Assembly (NCBI GenBank): GCA_029260765.1
Contig: JAJDCP010000131.1
Location: 59,065-123,064, forward strand
Direction: 5' to 3'
Length of the DNA stretch: 64,000 nucleotides
Source: Planctomycetota bacterium
GTDB lineage: Bacteria > Planctomycetota > J058 > JAJDCP01
The translations under genes were made by a program, and so were the position numbers. This document shows positions 34,934 to 43,697 of this stretch, in pieces (within the stretch, counting starts at the first letter, position 1; each line of letters starts with the position of its first letter). Below the pieces are notes generated by a model. It saw nothing but the letters and a program-made list of their open reading frames with translations, did not search any database and was not told the DNA's origin.

Positions 34934-35626
34934 TCAAACGACGCCCGCAAACCCCATAAACGCAAGGGACATGAAGCCAGTGCATACAAAAGCTATCGGG
35001 GCACCGGCAATCGACGGCGGAAGATTCAGGAACTCGAGGCGCTCACGGATACCGCTCATCAACAGGAGCGCCATCGTGAAACCGACGCCTGCCATAAGAC
35101 CGCGGAACGCCGAGTTGAGGAACGATGACATCAGGCTGAAGTCTGCACTGGCCATGACCTCCATGCTGAGGTCTTCCTGCACGTTGAGAATGGCAACGCC
35201 AAGGATCGCACAGTTGGTCGTGATCAGCGGCAGATAGACGCCCAGCGATTCGTACAACGTCGGGCTGAGCTTCTTGAGCGCCACCTCGACGATCTGCACA
35301 AGTGAGGCGATCGATAGGATGAACGTGATCGTCTGCAGCCCCAGGGTCAAGTCAAAATTCGTCGGCACGACGTCACCGCCCATTGCGGAGGCGGCGCGAT
35401 AGAACAGGTTGTACTCTGTCGGCGCCAGAAAAAAGGCCTGGATTGTCCAGGAAATGATCGACGCCAGGGTCATGACAAAACAACATGCCATCCCCATTCC
35501 AAAAGCCGAGTCCGTGCTCTTCGACACGCCGATGAACGGACACAGTCCGAGATATTTCGCGAACACATAGTTGTTCACGAAAATCACGCTGACGGCTATG
35601 ATCGCGAGCTGTCCCAGGAATTCCAT
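34934..35626 (-). CDS. rnfA: RnfA, membrane subunit of Rnf complex
   Basis: A 230-residue membrane protein of the RnfA/NqrE family, which with RnfE holds the membrane [2Fe-2S] centre passing electrons across the bilayer. Key cysteines are present in LGLCPFIGVS and ITTNCAILGV. The N-terminus (NNYVFAKYLG) and C-terminus (FCTGFMSLAFMGFAG-like) match. It is longer than the usual 190-200 residues because of an insert of about 25 residues (ysq: APTEYNLFYRAASAMGGD). Preceded closely by rnfE. The other subunits (B, C, D, G) are not near, so they must lie elsewhere or be missing. Confidence 0.93.
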   Translation of the reverse strand: MEFLGQLAIIAVSVIFVNNYVFAKYLGLCPFIGVSKSTDSAFGMGMACCFVMTLASIISWTIQAFFLAPTEYNLFYRAASAMGGDVVPTNFDLTLGLQTITFILSIASLVQIVEVALKKLSPTLYESLGVYLPLITTNCAILGVAILNVQEDLSMEVMASADFSLMSSFLNSAFRGLMAGVGFTMALLLMSGIRERLEFLNLPPSIAGAPIAFVCTGFMSLAFMGFAGVV

Positions 35627-35668
35627 GCCACCATTACTCCCTGATTCTGTCTCCGGATTGTCAGCCGT

Positions 35669-36322
35669 TTATATCTCTTCTGTCATGGCCGACGCGAAGT
35701 CGCGCTGTGCCTTCCGGACGGCGCGGGCCTTCAACACCATCATGATCAGCCCAGTCACGATAAAGCCGCCCGGCGCCATGACCAGCACTGCTGCCGGCTC
35801 AACCGAGGGGAGCCAATCGGGGATGGCGAGGATGGGCCGGCCCCAGATCTTCCCAGAGCCCAGAATCTCGCGGGCCGCCGAGATGCTGCACAACGCGAAT
35901 GCGAACCCCAGGCCGATCCCCACGGCATCAGCCATCGCTGCAAACGGGCTGTTGCGTGAGGCGAAGGCCTCGGCACGCCCCAGGATGAAGCAGTTGACAA
36001 CGATCAGGGGGATGAAAATCCCCAGCTGTGCATCGAGCTCGGGAGAGCTCGCCTTGATGATCAGCTGTACCGTGGTGACCGCCGCCGCGATGACGGTGAT
36101 GAAACAGGGTATGCGCACATCTTTGGGGATGAAATTCCGAACCAGGCTGATCGAAGTGTTTGTGATCAGCAACACCCCTGTCGCAGCGATCGCCATCCAG
36201 AAACCATTTTCGAGCGTGGTCGTGACTGCAAGCGTGGGGCAGAGCCCCAGCATTAAGGTAAAGACAGGGTTGTCCTTGACGATCTTGGTTGAGATGATCT
36301 CGCCGTATGATTCGTCACTCAT
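35669..36322 (-). CDS. rnfE: RnfE, membrane subunit of Rnf complex
   Basis: A 217-residue membrane protein of the RnfE/NqrD family with the paired cysteine motifs LMLGLCPTLAV and VVNCFILGRAEAFAS, the latter with the Arg-Ala-Glu-Ala block of the family. Hydrophobic segments cover most of the chain. I use ATG at 36322 (SDESYGEIIS) with GAGG 9 bases before, rather than the extended frame to 36379. First gene after a consensus promoter at 36400-36427, giving a 5' leader of about 70 bases. Rnf complexes couple electron transfer between ferredoxin and NAD to a Na+ or H+ gradient. Confidence 0.94.
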   Translation of the reverse strand: MSDESYGEIISTKIVKDNPVFTLMLGLCPTLAVTTTLENGFWMAIAATGVLLITNTSISLVRNFIPKDVRIPCFITVIAAAVTTVQLIIKASSPELDAQLGIFIPLIVVNCFILGRAEAFASRNSPFAAMADAVGIGLGFAFALCSISAAREILGSGKIWGRPILAIPDWLPSVEPAAVLVMAPGGFIVTGLIMMVLKARAVRKAQRDFASAMTEEI

Positions 36323-36399
36323 GCTTTGGAGCCTCAAGCTTGAGTTGGGGAAGGTCCTTCCACAACGTTGGTGTGTCACACGCTTCCAGGTTCGCCTGC

Positions 36400-36427
36400 A
36401 TTATAGAGAGCCTTGAAGGGCTGTCAA
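36400..36427 (-). promoter_or_regulatory. Consensus sigma70-type promoter for rnfEA unit
   Basis: On the minus strand TTGACA (36427-36422), a 16-base spacer and TATAAT (36405-36400) match both consensus hexamers exactly. Transcription would begin near 36393, about 70 bases before the rnfE ATG. A perfect match to both boxes is rare, so expression should be strong and largely constitutive unless the nearby dyad is bound. Confidence 0.8.
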
Positions 36428-36480
36428 GCCCGCGCAGAATGCGATTCCGGCCCAATTCCTACTTTGTTGGTCTGGTATGA

Positions 36481-36503
36481 TGTGAAACGAATTTCGTTTC
36501 ACA
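36481..36503. promoter_or_regulatory. 23-bp perfect dyad, probable operator
   Basis: TGTGAAACGAA, one central T, and TTCGTTTCACA form a perfect 11-1-11 inverted repeat in an otherwise gene-free gap. It lies upstream of the rnfE promoter (about 54 bases beyond the -35 box) and 313 bases before the prepilin. The odd length with a single central base is compatible with a Fur-family or MarR-like dimer, but the sequence matches no box I know well. It could regulate either side. Confidence 0.7.
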
Positions 36504-36815
36504 AGGAACGAATCCGCAACACGAAACCAATGCGCGAACAGCCCTGTTGCAGAAGGGTTCCTGGCAGGACATACGTCACGTTTTCGAAAAAAGGTCGAAA
36601 AATGTTGCAGAATTCCATTGAAGAGCCCCTGGGTACACCCTAGCATCATCAGTGCTCTGTATCGATTCGGGTCCGGTGGCGAATTGCGCCTCCGACTGGA
36701 CTTGTATCCTTGCAGACGAGCAAGGAATTGGGAACCGCCCAGATGGCGGTCCTACAAGATTGCTGACCACAACGGGCGGGCCGGCACAAGAGCAAGCAGA
36801 GCTGGAGACAGGAAC
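36504..36815. other. Gene-free leader region before the prepilin
   Basis: Between the dyad and the prepilin ATG there is no credible reading frame. It contains an AT-richer stretch (about 36575-36615, TTTTCGAAAAAAGGTCGAAAAATG) that may hold the prepilin promoter, but I cannot define -35/-10 boxes, and no sigma54-type GG/GC pair with correct spacing is present. Confidence 0.5.
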
Positions 36816-37481
36816 ATGGTGCGTTGGAATCGCGGTTTTACCCTCATTGAATTGCTAGTCGTGATCGCCATCATTGGCGTTCTCGCGGGCCTCCTGATGC
36901 CGGTCATCTCGAGGGCCCAGGGCAGCGCCCAGAAAGCTGCCGACCTCAACAATCTGAAGCAGATCGGGACCGCGGCCAACCTCTATGCACAGAGCAACCG
37001 CCGGTATCCACACTACGGCGATGGCTCGAACGGCATCGCTGGAGAGAATGACTGGGAAGGCGCTCTGATCTCGCTGTCGCTGTTCGTGCGTGAGAAGCTG
37101 ATCGACAACTGCGAAGTCTTCATCAGCCCTGCCTCGACGATGGACCCCGCAGAGAACCCCGATTGGGAGAACAAAGAAGAGCTGGCCGAGTTCACCCTCG
37201 ACCGCTGGAACTGCAGCTATGGCTGGAGCCGTCGCGTCACCAAACCCGGCAAGCGTTCGACCTACCCGCTCTCATGCACCGCCTACATCGATGTTGAGCT
37301 GGACGCCGACATTGAAGGTGGCGATGCGGTGGACCCCAACCAGTGCTTCGACGACGGCATCAACGTGTTGTACGTTGATGGCCATGTCGATTGGGTCTCC
37401 TTGTCGAACAACGATGAGCTGCAGACCGTGATCGAGCGCTGCGTGGTCTCTGAAGTACTCGAAAGCTACGTCGACGAGTAA
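36816..37481 (+). CDS. Type IV prepilin / pseudopilin with H-X9-DG-type tail
   Basis: A 221-residue secreted pilin-like protein. Class III signal: short basic leader then RG|FTLIELLVVIAIIGVLAGLL with the Glu at +5, recognised by the prepilin peptidase. Helix continues into SAQKAADLNNLKQIGTAANLYAQ, and the C-terminus has DGINVLYVDGHVDW, the prepilin-processing-associated H-X9-DG-like block common in Planctomycetes, Lentisphaerae and Verrucomicrobia. Four cysteines (NCEVF, WNCSYG, LSCTAY, QCFDD) may form disulphides. ATG after GGAGACAGGAAC. Single gene closed by a strong terminator at 37508. Likely substrate of the PilB/PilC motor genes at 55-61 kb. Confidence 0.9.
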   Translation: MVRWNRGFTLIELLVVIAIIGVLAGLLMPVISRAQGSAQKAADLNNLKQIGTAANLYAQSNRRYPHYGDGSNGIAGENDWEGALISLSLFVREKLIDNCEVFISPASTMDPAENPDWENKEELAEFTLDRWNCSYGWSRRVTKPGKRSTYPLSCTAYIDVELDADIEGGDAVDPNQCFDDGINVLYVDGHVDWVSLSNNDELQTVIERCVVSEVLESYVDE

Positions 37482-37507
37482 TCCTCCACAGCGCAACGTC
37501 GAGAAAA

Positions 37508-37531
37508 GGGAGCCCTCGGGCTCCCGTTTTT
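37508..37531 (+). terminator. Intrinsic terminator after prepilin
   Basis: GGGAGCCC, a two-base TC centre and GGGCTCCC, followed by GTTTTT. An A-run (AAAA) stands on the other side, so the stem is also extendable. It isolates the prepilin message from the protease gene 94 bases further. Confidence 0.9.
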
Positions 37532-37624
37532 CATGTCCAGGATCTCCTTGGCCTCCGGGTTGTCATTGCACCTCTGCCCGCCTCTGGCTACTTTGATGGT
37601 GGACGCCCAGCGCTGGAGATTCGG

Positions 37625-39376
37625 ATGCCCCACCCCACACGCGTGCTCGTTGCGCTGCTGATTGCGGCCGCCTGCGCGCTCGCCCAGGACTCGGCCAACC
37701 TCGTACTCAGCTCCCAGCCGGAGGGGGCGTCGATATACCTGAACGGAGAGGACTCCCGCCTCTCGACACCGACAACCATCAGGGTCCCTGTCGGTGACGT
37801 CAGCATCGCCTTCCTGAAACGCGACTACGTCGTCTCGGTCCACCGCAGCACAGTGAGTGCTGACGAGACCCTCGAAGTACAAGCGGAGCTGCTCGAAGAC
37901 CTCGAGATTCCCTATCGAGCGCAACTGAGCGGCATCCCCGACTTCATCGAGGGACGCCGGGAAGGGCTGGAGTTCTTCAGCTCGGTCGTCGAGCTGAGCA
38001 CGAGCTACTATGTTGAGGAGACCGACGCCGCTGCCCTGGTCAAAGAAGCGCTCCGGGCCCTGGTCGAGGGACTCGAAGGGATCCACCAGCGAGAGACCCT
38101 GCTGCACACTTCCCTGACCGCCGAAGACATCGCCGCCTATTATGGCGACGAAGTCGACCTCTCCGGCTACGACCCGCTCGAGCTATCGGTCCGTGACTGG
38201 GACGATGGGGCGGAACAATGGACCCTGCGAACGAGCGTGGCAACCATCTCGCGCATCTTCGAGAGCGACGCCGATCAGGCGCGCGCGCTCGAGAATTTCG
38301 GCGACTTCTTCGCATTCATCGAAGAAGACTACGATGTCGAAGATCGGATTCCTGACGACGGCCTGATCAACCTGGCGGTCCAGGGGCTGATCTCCAAGCT
38401 CGGAGACGAACACACCCGCATGATCTACCCCGTCGCCTACGACGACATGAGGAGCAAACACAAGGGGGAGTTTGGCGGTCTCGGCATCAGCATCCAGGTC
38501 AAAGACGGGGCTCTGACTGTCATCACGCCGATTGATGGAACACCCGCCTTCCGCCTTGGCATTCAGGCTGGAGACATCATCACCCATGTCGAAGGCACGG
38601 CCACCGCGGACCTTAGCTTACAAGAATCCGTCTCGCGCATGCGCGGCGAGCCTGGCACCGAGGTGACGATCACCATCGAACGCCCCGGGGAATTCGAAGC
38701 GAAAGACTTCACCATCTCCCGGGCAATCATCCCGCTGCGCTTCTCGCGCAAGCTCATGCTCGACGACGACATCGCATACATACGCCTGACGAGTTTCAAT
38801 TCACGGCGTATCGCCAGTGACCTCGCAGACGACATCAAAGAGCTACTGCAGCTGGGAGCGCGCAGCTTGATCCTTGATCTGCGCAACAACCCTGGTGGAC
38901 TGCTGACCCAGGCCCACGAAGTCGTCGACATCTTTGTCGAAGAAGGCCTGACGGTCTCCGTCAAGGGGCGGATCAAGCAGGAGGAGCTGCGTGCCGAGGA
39001 TAGCGGCGACGAACCCGACATAGCCCTGATCGTGCTGATCAACGGCGGCAGCGCCAGCGCGTCAGAGATCGTGGCTGGCGCCCTGCAGGACTACAAACGA
39101 GCCACCATCATCGGCGAACAGTCCTTCGGCAAAGGCTCAGTACAGATGGTCCTCCCGATAGACCCCTTCGATACGGCGATGGCGCTCACCATCGCGAAAT
39201 ACTACCTGCCGAGCGGCAGGACGATCCACAAAGAAGGCGTGACGCCCGATATCATCGTCGAGTTGAGCCGCGAAGAGCGGCGTGAAGTGTCCCGTGTCAG
39301 CCTCTACGACCAGGACTGGAAACCCAACGACCGGCAACTCGACGAGGCGCTTCGCCTGTTGCGCAGCCAGAACTGA
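37625..39376 (+). CDS. Carboxyl-terminal processing protease (S41) with PEGA and PDZ domains
   Basis: A 583-residue exported protease. Signal peptide (VLVALLIAAACALAQ), then a PEGA domain at about residues 25-85 (VLSSQPEGASIYLNGEDS), a helical cap, PDZ at about 275-355 (LGISIQVKDG, GIQAGDIITHVEG) and an S41 domain with Ser478 (GGSASASE, middle Ser) and Lys503 (FGKGSVQ), 25 apart as in CtpA/Tsp. So it is catalytically complete and should cut proteins from the C-terminus in the periplasm. The PEGA domain before a CtpA-type protease is unusual; PEGA is otherwise a surface binding module. Start ATG has weak ribosome site (AGCGCTGGAG). No protease regulators are nearby. Confidence 0.92.
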   Translation: MPHPTRVLVALLIAAACALAQDSANLVLSSQPEGASIYLNGEDSRLSTPTTIRVPVGDVSIAFLKRDYVVSVHRSTVSADETLEVQAELLEDLEIPYRAQLSGIPDFIEGRREGLEFFSSVVELSTSYYVEETDAAALVKEALRALVEGLEGIHQRETLLHTSLTAEDIAAYYGDEVDLSGYDPLELSVRDWDDGAEQWTLRTSVATISRIFESDADQARALENFGDFFAFIEEDYDVEDRIPDDGLINLAVQGLISKLGDEHTRMIYPVAYDDMRSKHKGEFGGLGISIQVKDGALTVITPIDGTPAFRLGIQAGDIITHVEGTATADLSLQESVSRMRGEPGTEVTITIERPGEFEAKDFTISRAIIPLRFSRKLMLDDDIAYIRLTSFNSRRIASDLADDIKELLQLGARSLILDLRNNPGGLLTQAHEVVDIFVEEGLTVSVKGRIKQEELRAEDSGDEPDIALIVLINGGSASASEIVAGALQDYKRATIIGEQSFGKGSVQMVLPIDPFDTAMALTIAKYYLPSGRTIHKEGVTPDIIVELSREERREVSRVSLYDQDWKPNDRQLDEALRLLRSQN

Positions 39377-39439
39377 CCCCACCGGCCGGCGCCCGCAGAC
39401 TTCTACCAGCGCGACGAGCAGAAATTTCTCATCCTCCCC

Positions 39440-39467
39440 TTGACGCAGTGCGTTGCAACGGTAGACT
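39440..39467 (+). promoter_or_regulatory. Promoter for the 104-residue gene
   Basis: TTGACG (39440-39445), 16 bases, TAGACT (39462-39467). Start would be about 39475, giving a 43-base leader to the ATG at 39518. The boxes match 5/6 and 4/6. Confidence 0.45.
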
Positions 39468-39517
39468 GCCTTTTATTACGCGCAGCGTCATCGCGGTGCG
39501 TCAAAAAGGAGAGGACC

Positions 39518-39832
39518 ATGGAAAACCGGCAGACTGTTGAGAAGACCATCGAGAAGATCCACGGCATCGTCGACGGCGTGACGGACAGCGTCGTCGGCTT
39601 GACCTCGACGATCACCCCCAAAGGCAGCGACCTGGCGAAGAGTTGGGTGGGCTTCTTGCGCGACAAGCGGAACAAGTTCGAAGGCCTGCTGCTCGACACC
39701 GTGTTCGAAGCCGGCAAGCTCGCGCGTGAGACCGCAGGACACGCCGAAGAAGACAAGCCGGAGAGCGAGGCCGGCCAGGCCGACGAAGCCCGCAGCGTCG
39801 AAGCTCCGGCAGACGAGCCCGCAACTATCTGA
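39518..39832 (+). CDS. Small helical protein, phasin- or coiled-coil-like
   Basis: A 104-residue protein with amphipathic helices (TVEKTIEKIHGIVDGVTDSV, FLRDKRNKFEGLLLDTVFEA) and an acidic, disordered tail (EEDKPESEAGQADEARS). No signal peptide. This shape resembles phasin or stress-linked coiled-coil proteins, but I recognise no family. AAGGAGAGG precedes ATG. Own promoter upstream and an intrinsic terminator downstream make it a monocistronic unit, which hints at strong independent expression. Confidence 0.65.
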   Translation: MENRQTVEKTIEKIHGIVDGVTDSVVGLTSTITPKGSDLAKSWVGFLRDKRNKFEGLLLDTVFEAGKLARETAGHAEEDKPESEAGQADEARSVEAPADEPATI

Positions 39833-39953
39833 AATGGGCCGGCTGGCGGAGCGGGGGCAAAGACCCCTGCCGCTCTCGGTGCGACGGTCACAGGCCGAGA
39901 CCTCAGAACACCATCGCACACCCGAGACCCTTGCGATTGTTGAGAACCCCACG

Positions 39954-39981
39954 AAAACCCGGCCTGTCAGGCCGGGTTTTT
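39954..39981 (+). terminator. Intrinsic terminator after the 104-residue gene
   Basis: AAAA, stem CCCGGCCT / AGGCCGGG with GTC loop, then TTTTT. It lies 122 bases after the stop and 95 bases before the convergent gene's stop, so it can serve both. Confidence 0.9.
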
Positions 39982-40075
39982 GCTGCACCGCGTCGTAAGG
40001 ATGGGTCGACTCCGTCGTGGAACCTTGATATACACATCGCGCGGCACGGCCGGCGGACGGGTTTGCCGCTCCCCC

Positions 40076-41029
40076 TTACTCCGGTCCCAGCGCGCGGGCC
40101 GAGTCCAGCACTCCGCGCAGAGTCTGCCGCCGGAAGGGAACCTCGACCGCTGGCAGCTTGAAATGCAGCATCGCCTTGACCCCTCCCAGGTCGACGATGC
40201 CGAAAAGGTCGCCACTCGGCCGCTCATCGCTGTACAGATGCACCCAGGCCTTCTGCAGCCCTGCGCTCTCCCACGTCTCCCGATGGCTCCAATCGACGCC
40301 ATCCTCTTCGGCATCCAGGGTCTTCAAGACCTCGGCCAGAGGCTCGATCGCGAAGCTGCCCCAGACCTCGAGCGTCGAACCGTCGGGCAGGCGGAAGCGC
40401 GCCGCCAACTCGGTGCCGGGCACCTCCTCGGCCTGCCAGCTTTCAGGTAGCTTGAGAGCCAGGCCCAGATCGCGGAAGCCGACCTCCCAGCTCAAATCCT
40501 CGACCCTCTCCTCCGGAAGGTGCGGTGCCTCCGCATCGACGAAACGCAACCCCTCCAGCAGCTGCTTCAGCGCTGGTTGCAGTGCGACCCCCGGCCAGGG
40601 TGCCCCTCGAACCATGAGGCGGTAGGCGAGCTCGGGGTGGAAGAGGACGGCCTGTCCGCCCAACTGCCCCTGCGCGTCCCGGTACTCCACAAACGCCGCG
40701 ATGCCCCCATCAGCCAAAGCGAAGGTTCGGAAGCCGAGCACATCGGCTCCTCCCTCTGCGAGCCCCTCCCCCAGAGCAGCAACGCCTGCCTTCAGCTCAT
40801 CGAGAGTGCTCAGGCCGACGGGCGGCTTCTCCGGGGAGAGAAAGAAGACCTGCACCGAATCCCCCGGTCCCGACGCCCAGGCGAGCATCCCCGGTCGGCT
40901 CTCGCGCAGCTTCCAGCCCTCGGCGAGCTCAGCGACGAAACCCGCAGCACGGCAGTCGAGCTCGTCCGCCGAAGCAAAGCCGCACACCCAAAGGCAGGCA
41001 ACGACCGTACACAACGCGCCTCGCAACAT
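40076..41029 (-). CDS. Exported protein of unknown function
   Basis: A 317-residue protein with signal peptide (LRGALCTVVACLWVCGFASA) and two similar halves: DCRAAGFVAELAEGWKLRES / LGLALKLPESWQAEEVPGTE and ending in FRRQTLRGVLDSARALG. Both halves start with a short strand, then a Trp-containing hairpin, like duplicated lipoprotein LpqN- or PsbP-type folds; I recognise no family firmly. ATG at 41029 with GAGG 7 bases before; GTG at 41032 also possible. Upstream is the divergent transferase gene, so the 288-base gap must hold both promoters. No motif indicates catalysis. Confidence 0.65.
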   Translation of the reverse strand: MLRGALCTVVACLWVCGFASADELDCRAAGFVAELAEGWKLRESRPGMLAWASGPGDSVQVFFLSPEKPPVGLSTLDELKAGVAALGEGLAEGGADVLGFRTFALADGGIAAFVEYRDAQGQLGGQAVLFHPELAYRLMVRGAPWPGVALQPALKQLLEGLRFVDAEAPHLPEERVEDLSWEVGFRDLGLALKLPESWQAEEVPGTELAARFRLPDGSTLEVWGSFAIEPLAEVLKTLDAEEDGVDWSHRETWESAGLQKAWVHLYSDERPSGDLFGIVDLGGVKAMLHFKLPAVEVPFRRQTLRGVLDSARALGPE

Positions 41030-41317
41030 CACGTACCCTCGAGCTCTGGGGTTTGCATCATCAGGCAGGACCGCGCCGCGGAGCGCGCGTTGCTCAGCCA
41101 ACCCATCCGCCCCAGGTCGGCGATTTTCTGGTTCGGGCATAAGATCTCGCTCCCTGCTGGGGATCAGCTTCTGAGCTTGTCCTTGGCGGCGCTCTTGCCG
41201 GCCCGGAGCGGCTATGATACCTATTTTTAGTGGGCCGCAACCAAAATCGCAGCCCGCAGCGCGTTGCGTTCCGAGTGGTATGACACGCGGGCCCCCGTTC
41301 CGGCCCGAAGGAGAGCT

Positions 41318-42127
41318 GTGGACACATTCGAGCTGATGCTCGCCGCGGAGATGGAGCACGGCCGGGCCGAAGAACGCGGCAGCCCCGTGTTCTATCGCCA
41401 TCGCTGCGGCTACCTGCCCGGAAGGATCGCCATCACCGAAGAGCGCTTTTTCAGCCGGCTCAGCTCCAGCGCATACCTTGCCGCACTCCACGCGCGCTAC
41501 CGACGCTTCGGGGAGATGTTCTTCCGGCCGCGCTGCCACAACTGCAACCTCTGCCTCTCCCTACGAGTGAGAGTTGCGCAATTCCAAGCTTCTCGCCGCT
41601 TCCGCCGTGTGTGGCGCCGCAACCAGGACATCCGGGTAGAGGTCGGAGCTGCCCGTGCCGATGCCGAAGCCGTCTCGGTGGCCAACGCCTTCCACCGGCA
41701 TCGCTCGGCGGCGCGTGGCTGGTCGGGAAACAAGTACAGCCTCGAGAGCTATGCCTACCAATGGTGCTCGGGGCCGGTGCAAGCGTCGCAAGCGCGTTTT
41801 TTCAGGGAGAAGAAGCTGTTGGGCGTCGGACTCTTCGACGATCTTGCCGACGGACAGACGGCCGTGATCTTCCACTATCTAGAGGAATGGAAGCCAGACA
41901 GTCCGGGGACATTCAACATCCTGTGGCTGCTCGAGCGGGCACGGCAGCGGGCGCTGCCCCACGTCTACCTCGGATACTTTGTCCCTGGTTCCCAATCGAC
42001 CAACTACAAGGGTCTGTTTCGTCCCGCGGAGATTCTGATCGATGGCGAATGGCTGCCCCTCCCTCAGCATCTCTACCCAGAAAACAACCCGCCCGGACAT
42101 CCGCCAGACAGTCCCGAGAACGACTGA
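41318..42127 (+). CDS. bpt: Aminoacyl-tRNA-protein transferase (N-degron pathway)
   Basis: A 269-residue enzyme of the ATE1/Bpt family that attaches Leu or Arg from tRNA to N-terminal Asp/Glu (or similar) of proteins marking them for ClpAP-type degradation. Features: CGYLPGR near the N-terminus, the FRPRCHNCNLCLSLRVRV block with Cys73, Cys76 and Cys79, FRRVWRRNQDI, then the GNAT-fold half with FREKKLLGVGLFDDL, SPGTFNILWLLERARQRALP and YLGYFVPGS. AAGGAG precedes the GTG at 41318; in-frame sequence before it is not conserved. Whether it is the leucyl (Bpt) or arginyl type is not clear from sequence. Confidence 0.9.
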   Translation: MDTFELMLAAEMEHGRAEERGSPVFYRHRCGYLPGRIAITEERFFSRLSSSAYLAALHARYRRFGEMFFRPRCHNCNLCLSLRVRVAQFQASRRFRRVWRRNQDIRVEVGAARADAEAVSVANAFHRHRSAARGWSGNKYSLESYAYQWCSGPVQASQARFFREKKLLGVGLFDDLADGQTAVIFHYLEEWKPDSPGTFNILWLLERARQRALPHVYLGYFVPGSQSTNYKGLFRPAEILIDGEWLPLPQHLYPENNPPGHPPDSPEND

Positions 42128-42185
42128 ACACCCGTGGGTAGGGCCAGAGCTGGGTCCTCCTGGGGAGGAGTTCGAGGTACTGGGT

Positions 42186-42214
42186 TTGATCAGGATTGGT
42201 CGATGGCGTACACT
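42186..42214 (+). promoter_or_regulatory. Promoter for the 197-residue gene
   Basis: TTGATC (42186-42191), a 17-base spacer and TACACT (42209-42214). A start near 42221 would leave a leader of about 130 bases, which contains a 36-codon frame (42237-42347) ending four bases before the gene's ATG. Confidence 0.45.
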
Positions 42215-42351
42215 CGTCTTTGAGGTATTCTGTCGCATGGAGTTCCGAGGTACCGAGTGTGCCTCCGTCAGGTCCGTGTCGCATTTGGCGGCTGCGGACG
42301 AGGCCCTTTTCACGCGCTACAGGCTTCTTCGAGCTATAACAGGATAGCTAG

Positions 42352-42945
42352 ATGAACAGTGCTCTCAGCAAGCTGGAAACGCGCCTGAAGATCGGTGACG
42401 TTTTCCAGATCGACGACACCGAGGGGGCACCCTACCGCTTCCTCTATGTCAGCGCGAATGCACAGACCCTATTCTTGCGCCATCCCGAGAACGGCAACAT
42501 CTATCGGGTGCACTTCCGCCATTTCAATGTCGACAGTATTCAGGTGGTCGGCATGCGCAGTGTTCTGTTCCGCAAGGACGCGATCCTGATCACCAGCCAA
42601 CGAGGCAACGAGCACGAGGGGATCTTCCTCGACGAGTGCGCGGGGGTGTTGACCGTACGCTTGCAGAACAATGTCGCAGGCAAAGTCGATAAGCGCAGCC
42701 TCGATCCCTCACGCTGCTACCTGCTGTACGAGACCCCGAAGCCGCAGGTGTTCGACATGATCCAGGCGGTCAGCCGATCGGGAAACAAGTACCGCGGACA
42801 CCTGCTCGAGGTGACAAGCGAGAGTTTCTTGATCCGCACCAAGGACAACCGCACGGGCAAGTTGGTCTTCAACCGCCTGAAGGGCCAACCGCGGGTACTT
42901 GTCCCGCTCGCAGATCCTACCTGCTTGAATCGCTGGCTGGCCTGA
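42352..42945 (+). CDS. Hypothetical protein with duplicated beta-rich domain
   Basis: A 197-residue soluble protein, no family recognised. Two similar halves can be seen: RLKIGDVFQIDDTEGAPYRF...NIYRVHFRHF and FDMIQAVSRSGNKYRGHLLE...TGKLVFNRLKG, each resembling a small Sm-like or SH3-type barrel; the middle has ILITSQRGNEHEGIFLDECA. Such duplicated barrels often bind nucleic acid or regulate translation, but this is a guess. ATG has AGGATAG upstream. Separated from the RR gene by convergent orientation, 53 bases between stops. Confidence 0.65.
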   Translation: MNSALSKLETRLKIGDVFQIDDTEGAPYRFLYVSANAQTLFLRHPENGNIYRVHFRHFNVDSIQVVGMRSVLFRKDAILITSQRGNEHEGIFLDECAGVLTVRLQNNVAGKVDKRSLDPSRCYLLYETPKPQVFDMIQAVSRSGNKYRGHLLEVTSESFLIRTKDNRTGKLVFNRLKGQPRVLVPLADPTCLNRWLA

Positions 42946-42998
42946 ATCCTGGCTGGCCGGCCTGAACAATACGGTTGCAGCCGTGTGCGCGGGTCTTC

Positions 42999-43679
<681 letters not shown>

Positions 43680-43697
43680 GTCTGCTCCGCAAGCCGC

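Noticed and set aside
36690..36712. Possible sigma54 promoter (TGG and TTGCA) before the prepilin
   Set aside because: The distance between the GG and GC elements is 12 bases instead of 10, so it does not fit.
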